From NCBI GenBank assembly GCA_017084465.1, contig CP070896.1, positions 3,337,501 through 3,401,500 on the forward strand: DNA of 64,000 bases. The letters run 5' to 3'. This stretch comes from Lacrimispora xylanisolvens (GTDB lineage Bacteria; Bacillota; Clostridia; Lachnospirales; Lachnospiraceae). The notes under the pieces are model-generated. The model saw only the letters and a program-made list of their open reading frames with translations, ran no database searches and was not told where the DNA came from. A program made the position numbers and the translations under genes. Positions 1-9,724 of the stretch are shown here, in pieces; positions within the stretch are counted from its first letter, which is position 1; each line of letters begins with the position of its first letter.

Positions 1-1562
<1,562 letters not shown>

Positions 1563-1661
1563 AGGTTGGTTTAGGTAAGAGGAAAGAACGGATGAAGATA
1601 TATAACAATGTGTGGTTTTGAGGGTATATGTATTATATGTAATACTGCTTAAAATAGGAAT

Positions 1662-1695
1662 GCGTAAATCCAGGTGTGGATTTGCGCTTTTTTTG
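1662..1695 (+). terminator. Intrinsic terminator of the rRNA operon
   Basis: GCGTAAATCC at 1662-1671 pairs with GGATTTGCGC at 1678-1687 (one G-U pair), followed by seven T. It closes the rRNA transcription unit. The roughly 100 bases between the end of 23S and this hairpin contain no 5S rRNA or tRNA. Confidence 0.85.
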
Positions 1696-1732
1696 CTTTT
1701 GAAAGAACTGTTACCAATCATGAAAAAGTGAG

Positions 1733-2901
1733 ATGATTAGAATGAATAAAAATGTGAATAAGAAAACTCCAGTTATATTGATTACCGGGTATCTTGGTTC
1801 AGGGAAAACCACACTTCTTCAGGGATTGCTGGAGAGTGGTGATAACAGCGGTCTTGCACTGGTTATTAATGATATGGGCAGTGTAAATGTGGATAGTAAG
1901 CTGATAAAAAATGAAAATTGTTTACAAGAGACTGCAAAAATGGTGGAATTACAGAATGGATGCATCTGCTGTTCTTTGCGGGAAGAATTTATGAACCAGA
2001 TAGAAGAACTTTCTAAGGATCAAAGAGTGGAAAAAATAATAGTGGAGGCATCTGGAATCAGTAATCCAGCGTCTATAGCGGAGGGGTTTCTGATGTCTGA
2101 AGAAGAATCAGACTCTTCAGGTGTATACTTACAATCCATTATTACAGTCGTGGATGGGGATCGGCTTTATTGTGAATTTCTGGATGAGATGAAAGAACAG
2201 CTGAATGATGAGGGGGAAGAGGAGCCTGATATCATTAACCTGGTTATGGATCAGATTGAATTTTGCAGTACAATTATATTAAATAAGTGTGATTTATTGA
2301 ATCCGGCTAAAATAGAACAGGTAATCAGTACAATAAAGCAGATTCAGCCTGAGGCAGAAATTATTCAGACTACATGGGGAAAAGTAGATACCAGGCTCAT
2401 ATTTGATGGGAGAGAATTTGATTATGACAGAGTTATGAATTCTTCCTCTTTACAGAAAGCACTTGCCAGAGAGAAGCAGCTTGATGATTCTGGTACAGAT
2501 GATTATGGAGTTTCTTCTTTTGTTTATGAAGAAAGAAGGGCGTTTGACCGGGAAAGTTTTATGGAATTACTGGAAAACAATTATCCTGAAACAATCATAC
2601 GGGCGAAAGGCTATATCTGGTTTTCCGATGATTCAGTACATGCCCAGTTGTTTGAGCAGGCGGGAAAAACGCCTCAATTTCAGAAGCTACCAGTTGGGTG
2701 GCGGCACTTCCAAATGACGAGAAAGAGGAGATTTTTCACAATTATCCGGATGTGTTGGAAGATTGGGATGAGATTTATGGTGACCGCATGAATCAGATCG
2801 TATTTATTGGCAGGAGTTATGATAAGTTAGAGATGACAAGCGCTTTAAACAGGTGTATTGATAAAAAACTACAAGGTGTGTTTAATGAAGTTAAGATGTA
2901 A
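1733..2901 (+). CDS. CobW/CobN-family (COG0523) metal-chaperone GTPase, frameshifted
   Basis: G3E GTPase of the CobW/YjiA/ZigA type, about 389 residues once repaired. Visible motifs are the Walker A GYLGSGKTTLL near residues 18-28, the metal-binding CxCC motif NGCICCSL near residue 80, and the G4-like motif NKCD near 183. The C-terminal CobW_C domain runs out of frame at about 2690-2698: the first frame ends at 2791, but the family-like tail (WVAALPNDEKEEIFHNYPDV...) continues in the -1 frame to 2901. One missing base, probably a sequencing error, explains this. These proteins bind Zn, Co or Fe and hand metal to client enzymes; the client cannot be named from context. ATG 1742 is an alternative start. 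Confidence 0.85.
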
Positions 2902-2931
2902 GGTTACCAAAAAACATTAAGATACTTCAAA

Positions 2932-2960
2932 TTGACAATATGGCATATATGACATATACT
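2932..2960 (+). promoter_or_regulatory. Promoter and operator of the broken toxin-antitoxin unit
   Basis: TTGACA at 2932-2937 and TATACT at 2955-2960 are 17 bases apart, a near-consensus vegetative promoter. An almost perfect inverted repeat (2938-2957, ATATGGCATATATGACATAT, one mismatched pair) fills the spacer and enters the -10 box. That is the expected position for an autorepressing HigA-type operator. Confidence 0.75.
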
Positions 2961-2984
2961 GTTAATGAGTAGGTGAGGTATGCA

Positions 2985-3108
2985 GTGAATAAATTTACGA
3001 TAGAATTTTATGAAAAAAACTCAAAAAACGCCTAAATTGAAGATAGAAAAGGCTAAAAGGTATCGTAGTAATTATTTAGAAAGGTGTGAGAACAATGAGA
3101 AAATTTGA
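2985..3108 (+). pseudogene. Remnant of a HigB-type (phage Gp49-like) toxin
   Basis: Two pieces of a HigB/RelE-superfamily toxin remain. The start GTG 2985 reads VNKFTIEFYE, the usual N-terminus of this toxin group. From about 3010, in another frame, the sequence reads KKTQKTPKLKIEKAKRYRSN, the usual C-terminus (the KKTQKTP motif). The central 70 or so residues, including most of the RNase fold, are missing. The C-terminal piece overlaps the antitoxin start by 14 bases, as toxin and antitoxin genes commonly do. Unlike the single-base errors elsewhere, this is a deletion of roughly 0.2 kb, so the toxin is dead. The identification rests on remembered family sequences. Confidence 0.7.
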
Positions 3109-3382
3109 TGATTTTTTAGCAGAACAGCTACAGGATGAAGAGCTCAAAAAAGAATTTGACGAGTTGCAGCCTGAGTTTGATGTGATCAGGGCAATTGTAG
3201 ATGCAAGAATTTCTCAAAATCTTACACAGAAGCAATTGGCAGAGCGTAGTGGAATTAATCAGGCAGATATCAGTAAAATAGAAAATGGAACTAGAAATCC
3301 CTCTATAAGTTTGCTGAAACGTTTGGCTGCAGGAATGGATATGGCACTAAAAATTGATTTTATACCAAAAAATAAAATTTAG
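3095..3382 (+). CDS. XRE-family antitoxin (HigA-like)
   Basis: A 95-residue protein with one helix-turn-helix domain (residues about 38-90: LTQKQLAERSGINQADISKI, then ENGTRNPSISLLKRLAAGM). The acidic N-terminal extension is typical of HigA antitoxins of HigBA modules. ATG 3095 is chosen over GTG 3086 because AAAGGTG at 3080-3086 lies 8 bases upstream. It follows a deleted toxin gene under a promoter with an embedded palindrome, so it is probably an orphan antitoxin that still represses its own promoter. It could instead have taken on another regulatory role. Confidence 0.85.
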   Translation: MRKFDDFLAEQLQDEELKKEFDELQPEFDVIRAIVDARISQNLTQKQLAERSGINQADISKIENGTRNPSISLLKRLAAGMDMALKIDFIPKNKI

Positions 3383-3414
3383 TATAACAAAACATTAACA
3401 GGGAGATATATTGA

Positions 3415-3883
3415 ATGATTAAAGTACTATTCGTCTGTCTTGGTAATATTTGCAGATCACCTATGGCAGAGTTTGTTATGAAGGATCTGGTAGAAAAGAA
3501 AAATTTAGCATCAGAATTTTATATTGCATCCGCGGCGACCAGTTCAGAAGAAATTGGCAATCCGGTTCACCATGGTACGAGAAATAAATTAAAGGAATTG
3601 GGGATTTCTACAGCAGGAAAGTGCGCGGTTCAGCTGAAAAAGAAAGACTATGAAGATTATGATTATATATTGGGAATGGAGCAGAGAAACATTGCTGGAA
3701 TTATGAGAATTATAGGGGAGTGACCCAAAGAGGAAAATAAAAAGGCTTCTGGATTACTCTTCCAATCCAAGAGATATTGCTGATCCGTGGTTTACCGGTG
3801 ATTTCGATGTGACCTATACCGATGTAAAAGAAGGATGCGAAGCATTCCTGGATTCTATTCTTAAGGCAGAAGGTATCAGGTAA
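3415..3883 (+). CDS. Low-molecular-weight protein-tyrosine phosphatase, frameshifted
   Basis: The N-terminus carries the P-loop CLGNICRSP (C-x5-R-S) of LMW phosphatases. The second half is in the +1 frame: after IIGE the first frame stops at 3723, but the sequence continues as DPKRKIKRLLDYSSNPRDIA and then DPWFTGDFD, which contains the general-acid Asp of the DPWY motif, and stops at 3883. Removing one A near 3719 restores the expected IGGDPKR. Repaired length is about 156 residues, normal for the family. The enzyme dephosphorylates tyrosine or arginine phosphoproteins. The ribosome binding site is GGGAG about 10 bases before ATG 3415. Confidence 0.85.
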
Positions 3884-3891
3884 ACATAAAT

Positions 3892-3940
3892 CAGGTGGGC
3901 GTTTCCCGGATTCCTTGGTGAACGTCCACCTGTTTCATTA
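3892..3940. terminator. Bidirectional terminator between convergent genes
   Basis: CAGGTGGGCGTT (3892-3903) pairs with AACGTCCACCTG (3921-3932), with one G-U pair, followed by a T-rich stretch. It lies between the convergent phosphatase and HD-GYP genes and probably serves both. Confidence 0.8.
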
Positions 3941-3945
3941 TTTTG

Positions 3946-5017
3946 TTAATCATCCATGTCTATAATAGTGATATTAAGGGCTTCACTTGATAAATTGATT
4001 TCCTTGCCTGCCACACCAGCAGGATTAATGAATCGGATGATTGGCCGGAGTGCAAATCCTGGAGTATTATCTTTGACGACAGCCGTACTTCCATCACTTA
4101 ATCTGACAATCGTACCAATTGGGTAGGCGGAGACACACTGGAAAAAGGCGGATAACAGTTCCGGATCAAAATGGGAATTACAGCAGCTGGTCAGATAATC
4201 AAATATCTTTCTTGGATTCCATGCTTTTCGGTATGGTCTCGTGGCACTTAAGGCATCATAAACATCTGCAATGGCAAGTATACGTCCGTATAGGGGAATG
4301 TTCTCCCCTGCAAGACCAAATGGATAACCGCTTCCGTCATATTTCTCATGATGGGTCTGAATTCCCTGAAGCACTGCCTGGGAAATGGAATTACAGTCAA
4401 ACAGCTTATCATAGGAAAGGCTGGGGTGCTGCTTCATAACCTCATATTCTTCGTTGGTTAAAGGCCCTGGCTTATTGGTGATTTCAATTGGAATATCAGT
4501 CTTTCCAATATCGTGGAGAAGACCGCACAGAGCCAGGTCATTCAGCTTGGATATAGGGAGCCCGATATAACGCCCGATGAGTACACTTAAAATCCCCACA
4601 TACAGGCTGTGGGAATAGGTATAGCTGTCATAGTCTCTGATGTCGATCATCTGAAAAAGATACTTGTCCATGTTTAAAACATTCATAACGACGGTTTTGG
4701 CTACGTCGGCAATATTCTCATATATCTGTCTGCTGGTCTGAAAGGTGACTTTTTTCAGGCTTTCTTCAAATGTTTCCTGTATGCTGATCAGCATTTTGGC
4801 CTTTAATTCAGGTTCCACAATATCTACTGGCTCAATTCCTTCAGTCAGTTCAGTCTGAATATAAGCCCCCCTGAATTCCAATACTCATCATTCTGTTTAT
4901 TGTGCGTTCATTCAGGACGTAGCCAGTTACGGCGAAAGGCAGCATTGGGTTTAAACCTGGTATGTTGCGGGCTAATTCCATACCTGCAGTCAATTTCTCA
5001 ATTGGTAAATAAATCAA
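3946..5017 (-). CDS. HD-GYP domain protein (probable c-di-GMP phosphodiesterase), frameshifted
   Basis: The C-terminal two thirds is an HD-GYP domain with HDIGK, HHEKYDGSGYP and the downstream IADVYDALSATRPYR. These residues bind the di-iron centre and cyclic di-GMP. The N-terminal part (MIYLPIEKLTAGMELARNIP) resembles DUF3391-like leaders of such proteins. It is in another frame because of an extra G in a six-G run (C-run at 4866-4871 on the plus strand); removing it gives SIGIQGAYIQTE. I prefer the TTG start at 5017, with GAGGTG about 6 bases upstream; TTG 5032 would add five residues. No membrane segment or receiver domain is visible, so the input signal is unknown. Confidence 0.85.
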
Positions 5018-5279
5018 TTCTTTGCACCTCAACAGACTATATGGCAGTCTCTTCTTTCTGTTCAGTAGTTTCCTTTTTATGTTAGAATTAGAAATAATTG
5101 TATATTAATATCTTAAATTATAGTTGGATTTGACAAATGCGTCAATGAAAATTTGATATCTGAGAGGTGGATTATTGTAGAAAATTGTGGTTTCAATTTG
5201 TACAATTATATTATACAGTGGTAAATTATGGTAATTTTAATATAAAATTAATTCATAAGAAATTAAAATAGAACCATTC
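5018..5279. other. AT-rich intergenic region between divergent HD-GYP gene and spoIIID
   Basis: About 260 bases, very AT-rich, lie between the divergent HD-GYP gene and spoIIID. I see no coding sequence and no strong hairpin. Promoter elements for the leftward HD-GYP gene must lie here but no convincing -35/-10 pair stands out. Confidence 0.5.
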
Positions 5280-5307
5280 ATACTTGACCGTCATCCTGCA
5301 TAAGTAT
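5280..5307 (+). promoter_or_regulatory. Candidate sigma-E promoter of spoIIID
   Basis: ATA at 5280-5282 and CATA at 5299-5302 are separated by exactly 16 bases, which fits the mother-cell sigma-E pattern (ATA-N16-CATANNNT) apart from the final T. SpoIIID is sigma-E dependent in Bacillus, so position and pattern agree. This is inference from a short motif. Confidence 0.45.
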
Positions 5308-5335
5308 GTAAAAACGTCCTAGCAGGGGGATTTTC

Positions 5336-5611
5336 TTGAAGGAATATATCGAAGAACGCGCGGTTGCGATCGCCAACTACATCATAGACTACCATGCAAC
5401 CGTTAGGCAGACAGCAAAGAAATTTGGGATATCCAAATCTACGGTACATAAGGATGTGACAGATCGTTTAGAGCACATCAATCCGTCCCTGGCAGCCCGG
5501 GCCAGGGTCATCCTGGACATTAACAAATCCGAGCGCCATATCAGAGGCGGCCTCGCCACCAAGGAAAAGTATCAGCATCGCCTTCAGATGTGCAGTAAAA
5601 AAGATTTATAA
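5336..5611 (+). CDS. spoIIID: Sporulation transcriptional regulator SpoIIID
   Basis: A 91-residue protein matching SpoIIID over its whole length: KEYIEERAVAIANYIIDYHA, the helix-turn-helix TVRQTAKKFGISKSTVHKDV, and the basic tail ending GGLATKEKYQ. SpoIIID activates and represses mother-cell genes during the sigma-E stage of sporulation. Translation starts at TTG 5336, with AGGGGGA just upstream. It is a single-gene unit with its own terminator. It shows that the organism is a spore former. Confidence 0.97.
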   Translation: MKEYIEERAVAIANYIIDYHATVRQTAKKFGISKSTVHKDVTDRLEHINPSLAARARVILDINKSERHIRGGLATKEKYQHRLQMCSKKDL

Positions 5612-5629
5612 ACAAATGAGTGGGGAGAC

Positions 5630-5678
5630 AGCCGCTGTTTGAGAAATGGTAGACGTTCTCAGACAGCGGCTGTTCTAT
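5630..5678 (+). terminator. Terminator of spoIIID
   Basis: AGCCGCTGTTTGAGAA (about 5630-5645) pairs with TTCTCAGACAGCGGCT (about 5656-5671), followed by a T-rich stretch. The 16-base-pair stem is strong. Confidence 0.9.
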
Positions 5679-5711
5679 TTCATGAAAGACAAAAATTTTA
5701 CAAAAAACAGG

Positions 5712-5741
5712 TTGACATGAATCCGTAAAATATGTTATTCT
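5712..5741 (+). promoter_or_regulatory. Promoter of the structured RNA
   Basis: TTGACA at 5712-5717 is followed after 17-18 bases by TTATTC or TATTCT (5735-5741). The predicted transcript would begin near 5748, just before the closing helix of the RNA described next. Confidence 0.65.
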
Positions 5742-5744
5742 TTA

Positions 5745-6070
5745 CCCCAGTATGAAGAGACATTATCGTTTTCATGCAAATATTGACCACTTCGTAAGAA
5801 GTTAAGCCCAGACGGACAGGCGGGTCAGCTGCCGAACGTGGGAAACCACATTATTGATTGAGTTAGAAGCTCAAATTTTATAAGTTGATTACTTTATAAT
5901 CAGTGCATCTGCACATCATCTTGTGAAACGATCAATAATAGCAGGGACAGTATATTTGCTATGTAGACTCGAAAACGGTAATTGTCATGAATAGTAAGCA
6001 GACGGAGGATGATTCCGTTAAATGATTCATGAGATTTCAGGCAGGTGATGTACATTCACCTGCTTTTTTT
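5745..6070 (+). ncRNA. Highly structured noncoding RNA (possible raiA-class) with terminator
   Basis: No reading frame is plausible here, but the fold is strong. A 12-base-pair long-range helix joins ATTATCGTTTTC (5762-5773) to GAAAACGGTAAT (5971-5982). Inside are a GTAA-capped hairpin (5789-5802), a GAAA-capped GTGG/CCAC hairpin (5838-5849), a hairpin at 5858-5874, GTGCA/TGCAC near 5903-5912, and a 9-base-pair pairing of 5850-5858 with 5931-5939. A terminator follows (GCAGGTGA 6041-6048, TCACCTGC 6056-6063, seven T). The conserved-looking core is about 220 nucleotides. Size, the tetraloops and the segment GCCCAGACGGACAGG suggest the raiA RNA motif of Firmicutes, but I cannot confirm the family. 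Lying 40 bases before speA, it could instead be a leader controlling that operon. Confidence 0.7.
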
Positions 6071-6109
6071 GATTGTAAGGAATTTTATTGCAGAGAGGTA
6101 ATTTGCCAT

Positions 6110-7562
6110 ATGAACAGAGACGATCAGATGAGAGCTCCGATTTATGATGCTCTTGAGACATTTAGAAAGAAAAGAGTAGTGCCCTTTGATGTACCGGGGC
6201 ATAAACGGGGAAGAGGAAATCCGGAGCTGGCACAGCTTCTTGGTGAGCGTTGTGTGGGGCTTGATGTAAATTCCATGAAACCCCTTGATAATTTGTGTCA
6301 TCCCGTGTCAGTGATCCGGGATGCAGAACGTCTGGCTGCGGAGGCATTTGGAGCGGCAGATGCGTTTTTGATGGTAGGAGGAACTACTTCGGCAGTACAG
6401 AGCATGATTCTATCTGTCTGCAAAGCCGGAGATAAAATTATTCTTCCGAGAAATGTCCATAAAAGTGCCATTAACGCTTTAGTACTTTGTGGAGCAGTTC
6501 CTGTTTATGTTAATCCGGAAGTAAACAGCATGCTTGGGATTTCCCTTGGAATGGAGATCAGCCAGGTTGAGAAAGCAATTGAGGAAAATCCGGATGCTGT
6601 GGCAGTGTTTGTTAACAATCCCACTTATTACGGAATCTGTTCCGATATCCGTTCCATTGTGCGTCTGGCTCATGCACATGGTATGAAGGTTCTGGCAGAT
6701 GAAGCTCATGGAACTCATCTTTACTTCGGTAAAAACCTGCCTGTTTCCGCTATGGCGGCAGGGGCAGACATGGCCGCGATTTCCATGCACAAATCAGGAG
6801 GAAGTCTGACTCAAAGCTCACTTCTCCTGCTGAATACCGGTGTGAACGGGGATTATGTGCGCCAGATCATTAACTTAACACAGACGACCAGTGCGTCCTA
6901 CCTTCTTCTTTCCAGCCTTGATATCTCCAGACGGAACCTGGCGCTCAGAGGAGAAGAATCCTTTGCAAAGGTGACAGAAATGGCAGAGTATGCCAGGGAA
7001 GAAATCAATTCCATTGGGGGGATATTATGCATATGGCAGAGATTTGATAAATGGTACCAGCATCTTCGACTATGACGTGACCAAGCTTTCCGTTTATACC
7101 CTTGGAAATGGTCTGGCAGGAATTGAAGTGTATGACCTCCTTCGTGATGAATATGATATTCAGATTGAATTCGGAGATATCTGCAACATCCTTGCCTATA
7201 TTTCCATTGGTGACAGAATACAGGATATAGAGCGCCTGGTAGGTGCTCTGGCAGATGTAGAGCGTCTTTATAAAAAAGACCGGACAGGTATGCTATCAGG
7301 AGAGTACATAGCACCAAAAGTGGTGATATCTCCCCAGAAGGCATTTTATTCAAAGAAGGTATCTGTTCCGGTAAAAGAATCAGCTGGTAAGATCAGCGGA
7401 GAGTTTGTGATGTGCTATCCGCCTGGAATCCCGATTTTAGCGCCTGGAGAGATGATTACGGAAGAAATTGTGGAATATATCGTCTATGCAAGAGAGAAGG
7501 GATGCTCCATGCAGGGAACAGAGGATCCGGCAGTGGAGAATTTAATGGTACTGACAGAGTAA
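6110..7562 (+). CDS. speA: Arginine decarboxylase, aspartate-aminotransferase fold (SpeA), frameshifted
   Basis: PLP-dependent Orn/Lys/Arg decarboxylase of the Bacillus SpeA type, about 483 residues after repair. Motifs: PFDVPGHKRGRGNPEL near the start, the GGTTSAVQ substrate/PLP loop, DEAHGTH, and the PLP-lysine segment AISMHKSGGSLTQSSLL. It would make agmatine, the substrate of aguA in the same operon, which argues for arginine over lysine as substrate. Start ATG 6110 follows AGAGAGG at 6092-6098. An extra G in the six-G run 7016-7021 shifts the frame; removing it gives INSIGGYYAYGRDLINGTS and continuity to 7562. A second in-frame part then carries the normal C-terminal domain. Confidence 0.9.
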
Positions 7563-7593
7563 TTTCCGGTAAGTGGGAAAGATGGAGGAAAAG

Positions 7594-8451
7594 ATGGAGA
7601 TATGGTTTTCGGAATTGCATACATCCAATGTTAAGCTTTCCGTCCGGATTGACAAGCAGCTTTTTTCCGGCGAAAGTGAATATCAGAGAATCGATGTATT
7701 TGAATCCCAGGAATTCGGAAAGTTTGTGGCTCTTGACGGAGACATTGTTTTTTCGGACAAAGATGAATTTATTTATGATGAGATGGTTACCCATGTACCT
7801 ATGGCAGTTCACCCCGATGTGAGGAATGTGCTGATTATCGGTGGAGGTGACGGAGGTGTGGCGAAGGAGCTTTTACAGTATCCTTCCATTGAGTCCATAG
7901 ATGTGGTTGAGACGGATAAACTGTTTGTAGATGTATGCCGGGATATATTTCCTGAGGTGGCATGCGGTCTGGAAGATGAAAGAGTAAAGGTTTATTACGA
8001 TGACGGACTTCGTTTTCTGAGAAACAAAAAAGAAGAATACGATCTGATTATCAATGATTCCACCGATCCGTTTGGACATACTGAGGGACTTTTCACCAAA
8101 GAGTTTTATGGAAGCTGCTATAAGGCACTTAAGAGTGACGGAATCATGGTTTATCAGCATGGCAGTCCTTTTTATGACGAAGATGAGCTGGCTTGCAGAA
8201 GCATGCACAGGAAGGTTTATCGTTCCTTCCCTATCAGCCGTGTTTATCAGGCTCATATTCCAACCTGCCCGTCAGGCTACTGGCTGTTTGGTTTCGCATC
8301 AAAAAAATATCACCCGATTAATGACTTTAAACCCGATAAATGGAACAAAATGAAAATAGAGACATGGTATTATACCACCAATCTTCACACAGGAGCATTT
8401 ATGCTTCCAAAATATGTGGAAGATCTACTGGAAGAGGAGGAAAAGGAATGA
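7594..8451 (+). CDS. speE: Spermidine synthase-type aminopropyltransferase SpeE
   Basis: A 285-residue polyamine aminopropyltransferase. It carries the SAM-like nucleotide loop IIGGGDGGVAKE, the acidic residues of VVETDKLFVDVCR, and NDSTDPFGHTEGLFTKEFY, which holds the catalytic aspartates. ATG 7594 is chosen because GGAGG (7584-7588) sits 5 bases upstream and MEIWFSELHT matches family N-termini. The enzyme normally needs decarboxylated SAM made by SpeD, yet no speD is present here, while the next two genes encode a different spermidine route. Its exact aminopropyl donor or product (spermidine, thermospermine or other) is therefore open. Confidence 0.88.
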   Translation: MEIWFSELHTSNVKLSVRIDKQLFSGESEYQRIDVFESQEFGKFVALDGDIVFSDKDEFIYDEMVTHVPMAVHPDVRNVLIIGGGDGGVAKELLQYPSIESIDVVETDKLFVDVCRDIFPEVACGLEDERVKVYYDDGLRFLRNKKEEYDLIINDSTDPFGHTEGLFTKEFYGSCYKALKSDGIMVYQHGSPFYDEDELACRSMHRKVYRSFPISRVYQAHIPTCPSGYWLFGFASKKYHPINDFKPDKWNKMKIETWYYTTNLHTGAFMLPKYVEDLLEEEEKE

Positions 8452-9722
8452 GCAGATTATTAGTAATCGGATGCGGCGGAGTTGCCGCAGTAGCAATCAA
8501 CAAGTGCTGCCAGAACAGCGAGGTATTTACAGACATTTGTATAGCAAGCAGAACAAAGGAAAAATGTGATGCGTTAAAAGCAAAGCTGGAAGGAAAGACA
8601 AAAACAAGAATTGAAACCGCAAGAGTTGATGCAGATCACACAGAGGAAGTCATTGCCTTAATAAAGAGCTATCAGCCCGATGCCGTGTTAAACGTGGCAC
8701 TTCCCTATCAGGATTTAACCATTATGGATGCATGCCTTGCTGCAGGGGTGGATTACATCGATACAGCTAACTATGAGTCGGAAGATACGGAAGATCCCCA
8801 GTGGAGAGCCATCTATGAGAAACGTTGTGAGGAGCTTGGTTTTACGGCCTACTTTGATTATTCCTGGCAGTGGAATTACAGAGAGAGATTTGAAAATGCA
8901 AACATTACCGCTCTTCTTGGAACCGGATTTGATCCTGGCGTTACCAGTGTATTTTCCGCTTATGCTCTGAAGCATTATTTTGATGAAATTCACACCATCG
9001 ATATTTTGGACTGTAACGGCGGTGACCACGGATATCCATTTGCAACAAACTTTAACCCTGAGATTAATTTAAGAGAAGTATCTGCAAACGGATCTTACTG
9101 GGAGGATGGCCACTGGGTTGAGACCAAACCTATGGAACTGAAATCCAAGTACAATTTCCCAGAGGTGGGTGAGAAGGACATGTATCTCCTTCATCATGAA
9201 GAGATCGAATCTCTGGCTAAGAACATTCCTGGCGTAAAGAGAATCCGCTTCTTTATGACCTTTGGACAAAGCTACTTAACACATATGAAATGTCTGGAAA
9301 ACGTTGGAATGCTTTCAACAGCTCCCATCGAGTTTAATGGTCAGAGCATTGTTCCAATTCAGTTTTTAAAGGCACTTCTTCCTGATCCGGCGTCTCTGGG
9401 ACCCAGAACAGTTGGTAAGACCAACATCGGATGCATTTTTACAGGAATCAAAGACGGAAAAGAGAAAACCATCTACATCTACAACGTATGCGATCATCAG
9501 GAGTGCTACAAAGAGGTGGAATCACAGGCAATTTCCTATACTACCGGAGTTCCGGCTATGATCGGTGCCATGATGGTAGTGACAGGACAGTGGAAAAAGC
9601 CAGGTGTGTTCAATGTAGAGGAATTTGATCCCGATCCATATATGGAGGCTTTAAATAAATGGGGACTTCCCTGGGTAGTCTGCGAAGATCCTGAGACTGT
9701 AACTGTGTGGAGACAGGAATAA
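8448..9722 (+). CDS. Carboxyspermidine/carboxynorspermidine dehydrogenase (saccharopine dehydrogenase family)
   Basis: A 424-residue protein starting MSRLLVIGCGGVAAVAINKC, an N-terminal Rossmann motif (GCGGVA). Downstream GTGFDPGVTSVFSAYALKHY and the middle catalytic domain match the Lys9/CASDH group. It condenses putrescine (or diaminopropane) with aspartate semialdehyde and reduces the imine with NADPH. ATG 8448 overlaps the speE stop (ATGA), so the two are translationally coupled. The neighbour nspC performs the following decarboxylation. The assignment is firm from sequence plus context. Confidence 0.92.
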   Translation: MSRLLVIGCGGVAAVAINKCCQNSEVFTDICIASRTKEKCDALKAKLEGKTKTRIETARVDADHTEEVIALIKSYQPDAVLNVALPYQDLTIMDACLAAGVDYIDTANYESEDTEDPQWRAIYEKRCEELGFTAYFDYSWQWNYRERFENANITALLGTGFDPGVTSVFSAYALKHYFDEIHTIDILDCNGGDHGYPFATNFNPEINLREVSANGSYWEDGHWVETKPMELKSKYNFPEVGEKDMYLLHHEEIESLAKNIPGVKRIRFFMTFGQSYLTHMKCLENVGMLSTAPIEFNGQSIVPIQFLKALLPDPASLGPRTVGKTNIGCIFTGIKDGKEKTIYIYNVCDHQECYKEVESQAISYTTGVPAMIGAMMVVTGQWKKPGVFNVEEFDPDPYMEALNKWGLPWVVCEDPETVTVWRQE

Positions 9723-9724
9723 TC

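Noticed and set aside
3095-3382. Prophage repressor
   Set aside because: No phage genes nearby; the toxin remnant and operator point to a HigA antitoxin.
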